A stretch of 64,000 nt of DNA from Ferrimonas aestuarii (GCF_005116665.1 NZ_SWCJ01000001.1:434001-498000); one strand, 5' to 3'. Counted from the stretch's first letter, positions 51,311-61,618 are shown. Numbers and translations: made by a program. The notes: generated by a model not told the origin, from the letters alone.

Positions 51311-54088
51311 ATGACTTTTAAGACTGCTGTAAGTAAGGCTGTTACGAGTTCGCTGTTAGCGGCGGCCGGTGCCACTGTTGTTACCAGCATGCCAGCAATC
51401 GCAGAAGAAGGTGAAAGTGTAGAACGCATTGAGGTGACCGGTTCACGAATTAAGCGTTCTGACATGGAAGGTTCAAGCCCAGTTACTATTATTGACGCTT
51501 CCTCTATTGCCGCCACTGGCGCAACCACTATTGATTCCGTACTGCAGACATTGACTTCTGCAGGTGGTGCGATGACCAACCCAGGCATTAACAACGGCTC
51601 TGGCGGTAACACTCGTGTCAACCTTCGTGGTCTAGGATCTCAACGTACTTTGGTACTGGTAAACGGTCGTCGTATGATCGCATCCGGTACTGGTGCGGCT
51701 TCTACCGTTGATTTGAACACCATCCCTGTTTCCATGGTTGAGCGTGTTGAAGTACTGAAGGACGGCGCGTCTGCTGTTTATGGTACCGATGCGGTAGCCG
51801 GCGTAGTTAACGTTATTTTGAAGCGTGATTTCGAAGGTTTCGAAATGAATCTTCAACAGGGCATTTCTGGCGAAGGCGATGCCGAGGTAACCAGCATCGA
51901 CTTTACCTTAGGTACCGCATTCGACAAAGGTCACTTGGTCATGGGTGTTCAGTACACCAACCGTGGCGAAGCGTCTCAGGCGGACCGAGGCTTTAGTAAT
52001 TGTCCTCTGAACGAAGCTGGCGATGGCAGTGCGCCATATTGCGGCGGTAGCTCCTATGCCGAGGGCGGTCATATATGGGGTGATTCTAACCACGGTATCG
52101 TCGGCAGCGGCCCAGAAGGCGCTTACGCCATTGGTGATTCAGGCCACTACGGCTCCTATGTTGCTAAGTTGGATGATGCTGGCGAGCCTGTTCTGGATGA
52201 CGATGGTAATCAAATCCCAGTATTCAAATACCACGAAGGCATGTCAGAAGCGGATCTGAGTGGCCGCGGTGGTGAATATCACGACTTCACCAATGAAGAT
52301 AAGTACAACTACTCAGCGTCAAGCTACCTGTTTACGCCAATGGAGCGTATCAACTTGACCATGAACGGTACTTACGAGTTGACTGAGTCAACCACTTTCT
52401 TTGCCGAAACCATGTATACCAAGCGTTGGTCTGAGCAGCAGATGGCACCACAGCCAATCTGGAGCACCAGCGGTTGGGAATATGATCCAATCAGCGAAGG
52501 TGGTTGGATGACCGATGACTTGCTGCCGTGGGTTCAGCCAGGTGAGAAAGTAAGTTACGGTCGTCGCATGAGCGACACCGGTAACCGTGTATTCAACCAG
52601 ACCGTTGATACCGTTCGCGTAGTGTTGGGTCTTGAAGGCGAGTTTGACAACGGTTGGGGTTGGGATGTTGCCTACACCAAAGGCCGTAATGACTCTACCG
52701 ATACCTTGGCTAACCTGCATAATATCGGTGCAATCAACGAAGCGGTTAAAAACAAAGAGTTTGACCCATTCCTGCAGTCCTCATGGCAGGGCGAGAGCAT
52801 CGAACCATTCATCTACACTGAGCTGAACTCTGGTAGCAGTGAGATGGACATTTTGTCTGCTACCATCAATGGCGAGCTGTTTGAATTGCCTGCCGGTTAC
52901 TTGGGCTTCGCAGCTGGTTATGAACATCGCCGTGAATCGGCGAAGTACACGCCAGACTCTTTGACTGCTCAAGGTTTGGCGAACGATCCACCGGTTGAGC
53001 CAACCAGCGGTTCCTTCACCGTTGATGAAGCGTACGTTGAATTGTTGATTCCACTGCTGAGCGACGCCTTCTTAGCGGAAAGCGTAGAGCTGAGTACTGC
53101 TGCACGCTACTTCGACTACAGCACCTTCGGCGATGACTACACTTGGAAAGTGGGTCTGACTTGGCGCGTAAACGATGAGTTGATGGTGCGTGGTGTGGCA
53201 TCTACCGCTTACCGTGCCCCAACTGTCGATGAGCTGTATGGCGGTGCGTCTCCAGCATTTGACCAGATCACTCACCCTGCGACTGATCAGACTCAGGCGG
53301 AAGTTACCGTTGGTGGTAACGAACTGCTAACCCCAGAAGAAGCAGACATCTACACCATGGGCCTGGTTTACGAGCCGAGCTTTGTTGATGGCCTATCTTT
53401 GACTGTGGATTACTATGACATCGATATCACTAACGCGATTAGCTCTGTAGACTCTAACTACATTGCGAACCAGTGTCTGGGTGCTAGCGGCGAGAAGATC
53501 AACGTAGGTACGGCCCTGTGTCAGGCGTCTAACATCGCAATCGACAGTACCGGTCGCATTACGTTTGACAACGGTTTGCAGAACCTGGGTGGCGCGGCGA
53601 CTTCCGGCTTCGACATCAACGTGGCGTATGCGTTTGAAGCTTGGGGCCTAGATTGGCGTGCAAGCTTGGACACTTCTATCCTAGACAGCTATGAAGAGCG
53701 TGACCAAGACGGCAACGTGCTGGATTACAAAGGTTACATTACCTCTGGTAGTGGTGCCTATGCAGAGTACAAGACAAACTTTACTCTGACTGCCAGTGCG
53801 GATGACTGGAGTGCCAACTACGAGATGCGTTACATCGGCGAAATGGATTCCTTCAGCTGTAAGGATGACACCAGCAAGTGTTACGCACCGAGCGTAGACT
53901 CCATCATCTATCACGACATCTCTGGTAGCTACCACGTGAATGACATCGTGACTATCTCTGCGGGTGTTGATAACGTGTTGGATGAAGAGCCTCCTTATTA
54001 CTCAGGTAATAATGACTCTAACACCGACCCATACACCTATGATGTAATTGGTCGTTACTTCTTCGGTCGAGTAAGTGTTAAATTCTAA
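51311..54088 (+). CDS. TonB-dependent receptor 3
   Basis: A 925-residue receptor. The signal peptide runs to about 30 (MPAIA), the TonB box is VERIEVTGSRI, the plug shows NLRGLGSQRTLVLVNGRRM and RVEVLKDGASAVYGTDAVAG, and the barrel ends FFGRVSVKF. YRAPTVDELYGG marks the mid-barrel. GGAGG at 51301-51305 is only 2 nt from the ATG at 51308 but 5 nt from the next ATG at 51311, so the latter is chosen. A frame reaching back to 51194 has no signal peptide at its start. Substrate unknown. Confidence 0.9.
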   Translation: MTFKTAVSKAVTSSLLAAAGATVVTSMPAIAEEGESVERIEVTGSRIKRSDMEGSSPVTIIDASSIAATGATTIDSVLQTLTSAGGAMTNPGINNGSGGNTRVNLRGLGSQRTLVLVNGRRMIASGTGAASTVDLNTIPVSMVERVEVLKDGASAVYGTDAVAGVVNVILKRDFEGFEMNLQQGISGEGDAEVTSIDFTLGTAFDKGHLVMGVQYTNRGEASQADRGFSNCPLNEAGDGSAPYCGGSSYAEGGHIWGDSNHGIVGSGPEGAYAIGDSGHYGSYVAKLDDAGEPVLDDDGNQIPVFKYHEGMSEADLSGRGGEYHDFTNEDKYNYSASSYLFTPMERINLTMNGTYELTESTTFFAETMYTKRWSEQQMAPQPIWSTSGWEYDPISEGGWMTDDLLPWVQPGEKVSYGRRMSDTGNRVFNQTVDTVRVVLGLEGEFDNGWGWDVAYTKGRNDSTDTLANLHNIGAINEAVKNKEFDPFLQSSWQGESIEPFIYTELNSGSSEMDILSATINGELFELPAGYLGFAAGYEHRRESAKYTPDSLTAQGLANDPPVEPTSGSFTVDEAYVELLIPLLSDAFLAESVELSTAARYFDYSTFGDDYTWKVGLTWRVNDELMVRGVASTAYRAPTVDELYGGASPAFDQITHPATDQTQAEVTVGGNELLTPEEADIYTMGLVYEPSFVDGLSLTVDYYDIDITNAISSVDSNYIANQCLGASGEKINVGTALCQASNIAIDSTGRITFDNGLQNLGGAATSGFDINVAYAFEAWGLDWRASLDTSILDSYEERDQDGNVLDYKGYITSGSGAYAEYKTNFTLTASADDWSANYEMRYIGEMDSFSCKDDTSKCYAPSVDSIIYHDISGSYHVNDIVTISAGVDNVLDEEPPYYSGNNDSNTDPYTYDVIGRYFFGRVSVKF

Positions 54089-54115
54089 TTACAGACTCGA
54101 GTAATCGATAAAATG

Positions 54116-54142
54116 AAAGCGCCCCAATCGGGGCGCTTTTTT
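54116..54142 (+). terminator. Terminator of receptor 3
   Basis: AAAGCGCCCC at 54116-54125 and GGGGCGCTTT form a perfect stem with an AATC loop, then T residues to 54142. Confidence 0.94.
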
Positions 54143-54510
54143 ATTAACATTTCCACTGAAAAATAATTGTTATCATTTGCTGTGCGTCATGAACAGTATT
54201 CGCCTTGGCGATAAAGTGAGCAGTTGAAAATTCGAATGAAATTTACATTGTTTATTTATCGTGCATTTAAACTTTGATGAGTTTTAAATGTTATTAATCA
54301 ATTGCAGGAGTAATGGTGTCTGCAGGTTGCTTTCATGGATTAATGTTCCATTTGTGTTAAATTTTAGTGTTTAATTTCGCTTCATTTTGTGTGATCAAAG
54401 TCCTTGCAACTAAATATTAAAAATCGCAGTATTTTTGTTCGAGCGAAGGAAACCGCTCGTTAACAAAAACAAAAATGCTAGCTGATCAAAGCTATTTGGA
54501 GATAATAAAA
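54143..54510. other. Promoter region of receptor 4
   Basis: A 368-bp AT-rich stretch without a gene. AAATAATTGTTATCA at 54161-54175 resembles the 7-1-7 Fur box TGATAAT-N-ATTATCA at 12 of 14 positions, but lies 335 bp from the receptor start. A TGTGATCA half site is at 54390-54397. Confidence 0.4.
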
Positions 54511-57192
54511 ATGATGGTGCAATCAAAGTTGTCACGTGCCGTAAAAGGAGCGTTGTTTGTTTCACTAGCTGCGACTTCCATGAGCGCGCAAGTTGCAGTC
54601 GCACAAGAAGATGAAGTAGAACGTATTGAGGTTACCGGTTCTCGCATTAAGCGTACCGATATGGAAAGTGCATCTCCGGTAGTTGTCGTTGGCGCGGCAG
54701 ATATCGAGAAGGGCGGTTTCAACTCTGTACAGGACGTTCTGGATAACCTATCCCAAAACTCCGGTGGGTCCATGACTCAGCAGGAAGTTCACGGATTTAC
54801 CCCGTCAGCCTCTTCCGTAAACCTGCGTGGTGTAGGTGCCGGTCGAGTTCTGACTCTGATCAATGGTAAACGTGTTCCTAAATACCCATTTGCAGCAGGT
54901 GGTACCGACAACTTCGTTGATACCGCAAACATGCCTTTGGGTGCCATTGAGCGTATTGAGATTCTGACCACGGGCGCTTCTGCGATCTACGGTTCAGACG
55001 CCATGGGCGGCGTAATCAACATCATTCTGAAAGAAGAAGTTGATGAAACTACCGTTAAGGTTCGTACTAGCGACACCGACGAAGGTGGTTACTCTCGCAG
55101 TAACTTCTCTTTGTTGACCGGTGCCAGCAACGATACGTCCAACCTGACCTTCTTCATTGAGTATGACGATCGGGAAGCGCTGAAATCCAGCGACCGCCCT
55201 GATTGGGGTACGGATATGGTTGAAGGCAACCCATACGCTGGCTATAGCTCCTACGGTGCTACCTTGTACAAAGATGTCCCAGGGGCCGATACCCTTATCG
55301 AAACCCTGAGCGCGGAAGAGTGTGCCGAGCGTGGTTACACCATGCGTGACGACGGCATCTGTGGTTTTGACCGCTCTACTGCCCGTGACTTCATGCCAGA
55401 GCAGCAGCGTTTGTCTACTATGATCAACTTCAGCCGTGAGCTTAACGAAGATCACAAGCTGTATGGTCGCATGGACTACACCCACTCTAACGTGTACCGC
55501 GAAATCGAACCATTGGCGATGAAAGACTTCACTTTCACCGTAGATGGCGACGACGTTGTTGTGTCTTCCATCAAGTTCCCTGAGATGAGCGAAGTGATGA
55601 AAGGTGCCGCCGCAACCGGTTCTACCGCGTTTAACGGTGACTTCGCTGGCGCTGAAGATGGTGAGTACTACTACACCCGTCGTCTGACCGAAATGGGGCC
55701 TCGTCGTGCTGAGTACACCACCAACAACTTTGCTTTCCTTAGCGGTGTTGAAGGTTACTTGACTGATGACATCGAATACGATGCCAGCTGGTCTTTCTCC
55801 CGCCAGAAAGTAGACACTAAGAGTGAAGGCAGCCCAACCGTACAAGGTATGTTTAACTACATCACCTCTGACGGCGGTAAGTCGATGCTGGAGACCATCT
55901 CTGCAGAAGACGCGGCAGCCATGGCCTATCAAGGTTCTAAGACTGGTGAATCCACTCTGAGTGTAATGAGCTTTGGTATCAACGGTGACGCTTACGAGTT
56001 GCCTGCTGGTCCAATTGCTTACGCTGCGGGTGTTGAGTACAGCCGTGAATGGTTCGAAAGCTACGATGATGCCTTCACCTCCGCTGGTGGTGTAATGGGT
56101 ACCGGTGGTAGCTCCGCTGAAGGTAGCCGCAAGCAGTATGCTGGTTACGTGGAAGTGGCATTCCCAATCTTGGACGAGCTGACTCTGACCACTGCGGGTC
56201 GTTACGACTACTACGATGATGCTTCTGATGTAGGTGGCCGTTTCACTCCTCAGGTGGCGGTAGAATATCGTCCTATGCCTGAGCTGTTGGTTCGTGCTCT
56301 GTATGCGGAAACCTTCCGTGCACCAGACATGCAGCGTCTGTTCGGCGACCCGACCAGCGCCTACTCAACCGTAATCGATACTCCTCGTTGTGAAGCCGCT
56401 GGTAACCCAGATGCGCCTGAGTGTCAGAAGATCGACTCTTTGCCAATCACCATTGGTTCAAACCCAGACCTGAAAGAGGAAACGGGTACTAACTGGAACA
56501 TCGGTTTCGTATGGGATTACGAAGGTTGGACCGTAAGCATGGATTACTGGAACGTTGAAATTAACGATCTGGTTAACGATCCAAGCGCTCAGTACATTCT
56601 TGACCACGCAGACGCGTTTGCGGACAAGATTGAACGTGACGAGAACGGTGAGTTGGTGTCTGTGAATACTCAGGCTATCAACATGTCCAGCCAGGAAACT
56701 GCTGGTATCGACTTCAGCTTCACTTACGTGTACGACTGGGGTTCATACGGTGACCTGCGCTTTAGCTTGGACGGTACTTACCTGACCAAGTGGGACACTC
56801 AGCTGAACGCAGACTCTGAAGTACTGGATCTGATCGATGGCGAAGACTCTGCACCGCAAATCCGTGCAAACTTCACCACTGGCTGGACCTACGGTGACTT
56901 TGGTACCAACGTGCTGGTTAAGTACATCGATGGCTACAATGGTCAAAACCAAGACTACTTCAAAGAGAATGGTCTGGACAGTGACTACGACACCGAGGTT
57001 GACTCTCACATCGAAGTTAACTTGATGGCAAGCTACAACTGGGAAACTTGGCGTTTCACCGGCGGTATCAACAACGTCTTTGATGCCGAGCCTGAGATTG
57101 ATCAGACCCAATCTAGCTGGCCTCACTACAACCGTGGTTACTACAACGTGATCGGTCGTGAGTTCTACTTGTCAGCGGAATACACTTTCTAA
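54511..57192 (+). CDS. TonB-dependent receptor 4
   Basis: An 893-residue receptor. A signal peptide of about 30 residues precedes the TonB box VERIEVTGSRI. The plug has NLRGVGAGRVLTLINGKR and RIEILTTGASAIYGSDAMGG, and the barrel closes with FYLSAEYTF. FRAPDMQRLFGDP is its mid-barrel signature; plug and barrel differ more from receptors 1-3 than those do among themselves. GGAG lies 9 nt before the ATG at 54511. Long antisense frames on its minus strand are shadows caused by codon bias. Confidence 0.9.
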   Translation: MMVQSKLSRAVKGALFVSLAATSMSAQVAVAQEDEVERIEVTGSRIKRTDMESASPVVVVGAADIEKGGFNSVQDVLDNLSQNSGGSMTQQEVHGFTPSASSVNLRGVGAGRVLTLINGKRVPKYPFAAGGTDNFVDTANMPLGAIERIEILTTGASAIYGSDAMGGVINIILKEEVDETTVKVRTSDTDEGGYSRSNFSLLTGASNDTSNLTFFIEYDDREALKSSDRPDWGTDMVEGNPYAGYSSYGATLYKDVPGADTLIETLSAEECAERGYTMRDDGICGFDRSTARDFMPEQQRLSTMINFSRELNEDHKLYGRMDYTHSNVYREIEPLAMKDFTFTVDGDDVVVSSIKFPEMSEVMKGAAATGSTAFNGDFAGAEDGEYYYTRRLTEMGPRRAEYTTNNFAFLSGVEGYLTDDIEYDASWSFSRQKVDTKSEGSPTVQGMFNYITSDGGKSMLETISAEDAAAMAYQGSKTGESTLSVMSFGINGDAYELPAGPIAYAAGVEYSREWFESYDDAFTSAGGVMGTGGSSAEGSRKQYAGYVEVAFPILDELTLTTAGRYDYYDDASDVGGRFTPQVAVEYRPMPELLVRALYAETFRAPDMQRLFGDPTSAYSTVIDTPRCEAAGNPDAPECQKIDSLPITIGSNPDLKEETGTNWNIGFVWDYEGWTVSMDYWNVEINDLVNDPSAQYILDHADAFADKIERDENGELVSVNTQAINMSSQETAGIDFSFTYVYDWGSYGDLRFSLDGTYLTKWDTQLNADSEVLDLIDGEDSAPQIRANFTTGWTYGDFGTNVLVKYIDGYNGQNQDYFKENGLDSDYDTEVDSHIEVNLMASYNWETWRFTGGINNVFDAEPEIDQTQSSWPHYNRGYYNVIGREFYLSAEYTF

Positions 57193-57217
57193 AATCTGCT
57201 GAAGAGTAAGCTATGAT

Positions 57218-57242
57218 AAAGCCCCGTTTAACGGGGCTTTTT
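57218..57242 (+). terminator. Terminator of receptor 4
   Basis: AAAGCCCCG at 57218-57226 and CGGGGCTTT form a 9-bp stem with a TTTAA-type loop and a short T run. Confidence 0.92.
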
Positions 57243-57272
57243 AGTATCTGTAACCATCAATGTAAAGTGTGT

Positions 57273-57295
57273 CACAGTTCGTTACGAATTCTGTG
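57273..57295. promoter_or_regulatory. Operator candidate before the RND efflux operon
   Basis: CACAG at 57273-57277 and CTGTG at 57291-57295 flank an inner TTCGT-T-ACGAA repeat. The arrangement resembles TetR/AcrR-type operators and lies 100 bp before the adaptor gene. No regulator gene is adjacent. Confidence 0.35.
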
Positions 57296-57396
57296 GAAAT
57301 GACCGGATCTAGCCACTGCGAATCCCGTAGCTAATTGTTACCCTAGTTCACAATTTAGAGTCGCAATAATAACAATTCGCTCCAGGGCAGGACGAC

Positions 57397-58473
57397 ATGA
57401 AACGAACCTTACTTGCAATCACCTCACTTGCCGTCGCCATTGGCGGTGCCATCTATTACAAAGAATCCCAACAATCCAGTGCGGCAAAATCCGCACCCAA
57501 ACGAGGCACGCCAACCGTGGTGGTGGCCAATGTTGCCCAGGAAACCATGCGCCAAGCAGTCGAAGCGCTGGGAACGGTAAAGGCCCGCGAATCAGTGGTG
57601 CTCTCAGCCAAAGTCACCGACACCGTGGAAGAGGTGCATTTTGAAGATGGCCAAGGGGTAAACTCCGGTGCCCTATTGCTTACCTTGCGTGATGGTGAGC
57701 AGCAAGCCAAGCTACGCGCGGCCAAAGCCAATCTAAAGGAGCAGCAGCGAGAGTATGACCGCATCAAAGATCTGGTGGCTAAGAAAACCGTGGCCAGTTC
57801 GGAGCTAGATCGCTTATCTACCTCCATCGACGTGGCGCGGGCCAATCTCGCTCAATATCAGGCGGAGTTAGATGCGCGTTTTGTGCACGCGCCATTTAGT
57901 GGCGTGTTGGGCTTTCGCCGAGTCAGCCCAGGAACCCTAGTGACTCCAGGCACAGAGATCGCCACTCTAGATGACATCGAAGTGGTGAAGCTGGACTTCC
58001 CCGTGCCAGAGCGATTCCTGTCTCAGTTGCAGCCGGGCCGCAGTGTTGAAGCCAGCAGCCGCGCCTTTCCTGAACGCATCTTTACCGGCAAGGTGGTCAG
58101 CGTCGACAGCCGAGTTGACCCTGATACTCGCTCTGTCGTCGTGCGAGCGGAGGTCAGTAACGACGATCTGGCACTTCGTCCCGGCATGTTGATGACCCTG
58201 AAACTCATCACCGAGCAGCGCCAGACCACCGTGGTGCCTGAGGAGGCGCTGATTCCGCTTCAAGATCGCCAGTACCTGTTTGTGGTCAACCGCGACAGCA
58301 AGATTGAACAGCGGCAGGTGGAGGTTGGGCTGCGGGTTCGCGGCAAAGCCGAGATCCTCTCTGGCGTTGAGGCTGGCGAAACCGTGGTAACTCGAGGCAT
58401 CATGAAGGTTCGCCCTGGCCAGCAGGTTAACACGCGCGACAGTGAGCGCTTTAGCGTTCAAGGAGTCGGCTAA
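57397..58473 (+). CDS. RND efflux periplasmic adaptor subunit
   Basis: A 358-residue membrane fusion protein. An N-terminal signal or anchor (residues 3-20), a lipoyl half GTVKARESVVLSAKVTDTVE, a coiled-coil hairpin (about 100-160), the second lipoyl half ARFVHAPFSGVLGFRRVSPG, a beta-barrel and a C-terminal membrane-proximal domain are visible. There is no lipobox cysteine. It links the RND pump to an outer membrane channel. AGGACGAC precedes the ATG. The stop overlaps the pump ATG (TAATG), so the two are coupled. Confidence 0.92.
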   Translation: MKRTLLAITSLAVAIGGAIYYKESQQSSAAKSAPKRGTPTVVVANVAQETMRQAVEALGTVKARESVVLSAKVTDTVEEVHFEDGQGVNSGALLLTLRDGEQQAKLRAAKANLKEQQREYDRIKDLVAKKTVASSELDRLSTSIDVARANLAQYQAELDARFVHAPFSGVLGFRRVSPGTLVTPGTEIATLDDIEVVKLDFPVPERFLSQLQPGRSVEASSRAFPERIFTGKVVSVDSRVDPDTRSVVVRAEVSNDDLALRPGMLMTLKLITEQRQTTVVPEEALIPLQDRQYLFVVNRDSKIEQRQVEVGLRVRGKAEILSGVEAGETVVTRGIMKVRPGQQVNTRDSERFSVQGVG

Positions 58474-61400
58474 TGGTGTTAACCGATCTGTCGGTCAAGC
58501 GACCGGTATTTGCTTCGGTAATCAGCTTGCTGCTGATCGCCTTTGGTTTGGTCTCTTTTGATAAGTTGCCCCTGCGAGAATACCCCAACATCGATCCGCC
58601 TATGGTGGAGGTGTCCACCAACTACACCGGTGCTTCGGCGGCGGTGGTGGAAACTCGCATTACCCAGCTGATTGAGGATCGCATTGCCGGCATTGAGGGC
58701 ATCCGTACCATCAGCTCCTCCAGCCGAGATGGCCGCTCCTCCATCAACCTTGAGTTTAACATCGACCGAGACATCGATGCCGCCGCCAACGACGTGCGTG
58801 ACCGTGTCTCAGGGCTGTTGGATAACTTGCCGGACGAAGCCGATCCACCTGAAGTGCAAAAAGCCTCCGGCAGTTCTGAGGTGATCATGTGGCTGAACCT
58901 ACAGTCTTCTCGCATGGATACCTTAGCGCTTACCGACTACGCCCGCCGCTATCTGGTGGACCGCTTAAGTGTGATTGATGGCGTGGCCAACGTTCGCGTG
59001 GGCGGTGGCCAAGTGTATGCGATTCGCATCTGGATTGACCGTCAGGCTCTGGCGGCGCGAGGATTGTCAGTCAGTGATGTTGAAAGCGCCCTTAGGGCCG
59101 ACAATGTAGAGCTACCTGCGGGCAGCATCGAATCTGAAAATCGTCACTTTTCGGTGCGGGTTCAGCGCAGTTTTCTGGAGCCGAAGGACTTTGCCAAGTT
59201 GGTGGTGGGACGGGGCGATGATGGTTACCTGATTCGATTGTCCGACGTTGCTCATGTGGAGCTGGGTGCCGAAGAGGAGCGCATCTCTTTCCGAGGTAAT
59301 ACACAGCACATGATCGGCCTTGGGGTGACCCGTCAGTCCACAGCCAACACGTTGGAAGTGGCAAGGTCGGTGCATAAACTGGTGGACGAGCTTAACCAAA
59401 CCCTGCCCGATGGCATGTCGATTCAGCGCTCTTATGACGCCTCGGTATTTGTGCAGGCCTCCATCGATGAGGTTTACACCACGCTGTTTATTGCCATGAG
59501 CTTGGTGGTGGTGGTGATCTATCTGTTCCTTGGCAGTGTGCGCGCCATGTTGATTCCGGCGGTAACGGTGCCGGTTTCGTTAATGGCCACCTTTATCGTG
59601 CTTTACGCCTTAGGGTTCTCCATCAACCTGCTGACGTTGCTGGCGATGATTCTGGCCATCGGCATGGTGGTGGATGACGCCATTGTGATGCTGGAGAACA
59701 TTCACCGCCGAGTGGAAGAGGGCGAATCGCCTTTGAAAGCGGCGTTTCTCGGTGGTCGTCAGGTGGCCTTTGCCGTGGTGGCCACCACCTTAGTGTTGAT
59801 CTCCGTATTTATGCCGATCACCTTCTTAGAAGGCGACCTGGGCAAACTGTTTCGGGAGTTTGCCATTGCCATGAGCGCGGCGGTGGCTTTCTCCTCATTG
59901 GTGGCGCTGACCTTAAGCCCGATGATGTGCTCAAAGCTGCTTAAGCCTGCAGAGCAAGACAGCTGGCTGGTTCGCAAAGTCGATGCCGGTGTTGAAGCGA
60001 TGAAACGCGGCTATCGCAACAACATCATTCAGTGGATGGCTAAGCCCTATTTGGTGATTGCCATAGTTATCGCGGCGTTCAGCGGCAGTGGCTACTTACT
60101 GACTAAGGTGCCGTCGGAGTTTGCGCCGAAAGAGGACCGCGGCTCCATGTTCGTGATGATTAACGGCCCTCAAGGGGCGAGTTACAGCTTCATGAAGGAT
60201 TACATGGATGAAGTTGAGCATCGCCTGATGCCCTTGGTGGAATCTGGTGAAATTAAGCGTTTGCTGATTCGTGCACCTCGTGGCTGGGGCAGCTTGCAGG
60301 ATTTCTCTGGCGGCATGGCCATCATCAACTTGGAAGATTGGGGGCAGCGTCGCAGTGCCTTTGAGATCATGGGCGACATCCGTAGCCGTTTGTCGGACCT
60401 CAACGGCATTCGCGCGTTTCCGGTGATGCGTCAGGCCTTTGGTCGAGGGGTGAACAAACCGATTCAGTTTGTGATTGGCGGTGGCAGTTACGAGCAGTTG
60501 GCCGAGTGGCGAGACCTCATCATGGAAGAGGCCAAGAAAAACCCTAACCTAGTTGGTCTTGACCACGACTACAAAGAGACCAAGCCGCAACTGCGGGTGG
60601 TGATCGATCGTGATCGTGCTGGTGACCTTGGGGTGTCGGTGACCGAGATTGGCCGGACTCTGGAATCGATGCTGGGCTCGCGCCGAGTGACCACTTTTGC
60701 TCAGGCGGGCAAAGAGTACGATGTGATCATCGAAGGCCAGCGTGAGAATCAAAATACCGCGGCGGATTTGAGTAATCTCTACGTCCGCTCCAGTAGCAGC
60801 GGTGAGCTGATCCCATTGGCCAATCTGGTTCGGGTGGAGGAGTACGCCGATGCGCCTCAGCTTAATCGTTACAACCGCATGCGTTCCATCACCATTGAGG
60901 GCAATTTGGCGGATGGGTATACCCTAGGCGAAGCGCTGGACTACCTGAACGCCATCGTTGCCGAGCAGCTGCCAGTGGACGCGGTGGTGAGTTACAAGGG
61001 CGCATCTCGGGACTATCAGGACTCCAGCAGCGCCATTGTGTTTGTGTTTGGACTGGCGTTGGCGGTGGTGTTCTTGGTGTTGGCGGCTCAGTTTGAGAGC
61101 TACATTCACCCGCTGGTGATCATGTTAACCGTACCTTTGGCGACTTTTGGTGCCTTGCTGGGCCTCTATTTCACCGATCAGAGCCTCAATATCTACTCTC
61201 AGATTGGCATCATTATGTTGGTGGGGCTGGCGGCGAAAAACGGCATCTTGATCGTGGAGTTTGCCAACCAATTGCGGGACCAAGGGGTAAAGTTCGAAAA
61301 AGCCATTGTGGAAGCGGCGGTGCAGCGGCTTCGACCTATCTTGATGACTGGGGTAACCACTGCCGCTGGCGCTATTCCGTTGGTGTTGGCTTCTGGGGCT

Positions 61401-61595
61401 GGCTCGGAAACCCGCTTTGTCATTGGTGTGGTGGTGTTGGTTGGCATCTCGGTTGCCACGGCATTTACCCTGTTGGTGATTCCAGTTGTCTATAATCTGT
61501 TGGCTAGATACACCACTTCTCCAGAGTTCGTGGCTAGGCAGTTAGATCAAGAGTTGGCAGAAGATGAAATTCATCTTCTTAAGCGCCGCAGTTAA
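58473..61595 (+). CDS. RND family multidrug efflux pump (HAE1-like)
   Basis: A 1040-residue inner membrane transporter of the AcrB type with twelve predicted helices. The proton-relay aspartates lie in AIGMVVDDAIVMLENIHRR near 400-418, and VGLAAKNGILIVEFANQLRD near 915-935 carries the conserved lysine. PAVTVPVSLMATF and DKLPLREYPNIDPPMVEVST are family signatures. It exports drugs, detergents or other amphiphiles with proton drive; the substrate is unknown. No outer membrane factor is in the operon. Confidence 0.94.
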   Translation: MVLTDLSVKRPVFASVISLLLIAFGLVSFDKLPLREYPNIDPPMVEVSTNYTGASAAVVETRITQLIEDRIAGIEGIRTISSSSRDGRSSINLEFNIDRDIDAAANDVRDRVSGLLDNLPDEADPPEVQKASGSSEVIMWLNLQSSRMDTLALTDYARRYLVDRLSVIDGVANVRVGGGQVYAIRIWIDRQALAARGLSVSDVESALRADNVELPAGSIESENRHFSVRVQRSFLEPKDFAKLVVGRGDDGYLIRLSDVAHVELGAEEERISFRGNTQHMIGLGVTRQSTANTLEVARSVHKLVDELNQTLPDGMSIQRSYDASVFVQASIDEVYTTLFIAMSLVVVVIYLFLGSVRAMLIPAVTVPVSLMATFIVLYALGFSINLLTLLAMILAIGMVVDDAIVMLENIHRRVEEGESPLKAAFLGGRQVAFAVVATTLVLISVFMPITFLEGDLGKLFREFAIAMSAAVAFSSLVALTLSPMMCSKLLKPAEQDSWLVRKVDAGVEAMKRGYRNNIIQWMAKPYLVIAIVIAAFSGSGYLLTKVPSEFAPKEDRGSMFVMINGPQGASYSFMKDYMDEVEHRLMPLVESGEIKRLLIRAPRGWGSLQDFSGGMAIINLEDWGQRRSAFEIMGDIRSRLSDLNGIRAFPVMRQAFGRGVNKPIQFVIGGGSYEQLAEWRDLIMEEAKKNPNLVGLDHDYKETKPQLRVVIDRDRAGDLGVSVTEIGRTLESMLGSRRVTTFAQAGKEYDVIIEGQRENQNTAADLSNLYVRSSSSGELIPLANLVRVEEYADAPQLNRYNRMRSITIEGNLADGYTLGEALDYLNAIVAEQLPVDAVVSYKGASRDYQDSSSAIVFVFGLALAVVFLVLAAQFESYIHPLVIMLTVPLATFGALLGLYFTDQSLNIYSQIGIIMLVGLAAKNGILIVEFANQLRDQGVKFEKAIVEAAVQRLRPILMTGVTTAAGAIPLVLASGAGSETRFVIGVVVLVGISVATAFTLLVIPVVYNLLARYTTSPEFVARQLDQELAEDEIHLLKRRS

Positions 61596-61618
61596 CACTG
61601 AAAAGTTTATCCTTTAGG

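Noticed and set aside
54994..55932. 312-codon minus-strand frame inside receptor 4
   Set aside because: Length alone looks gene-like, but strong codon bias in the receptor leaves few stop codons antisense. The translation is low in family-like features and has no signal peptide or ribosome site.
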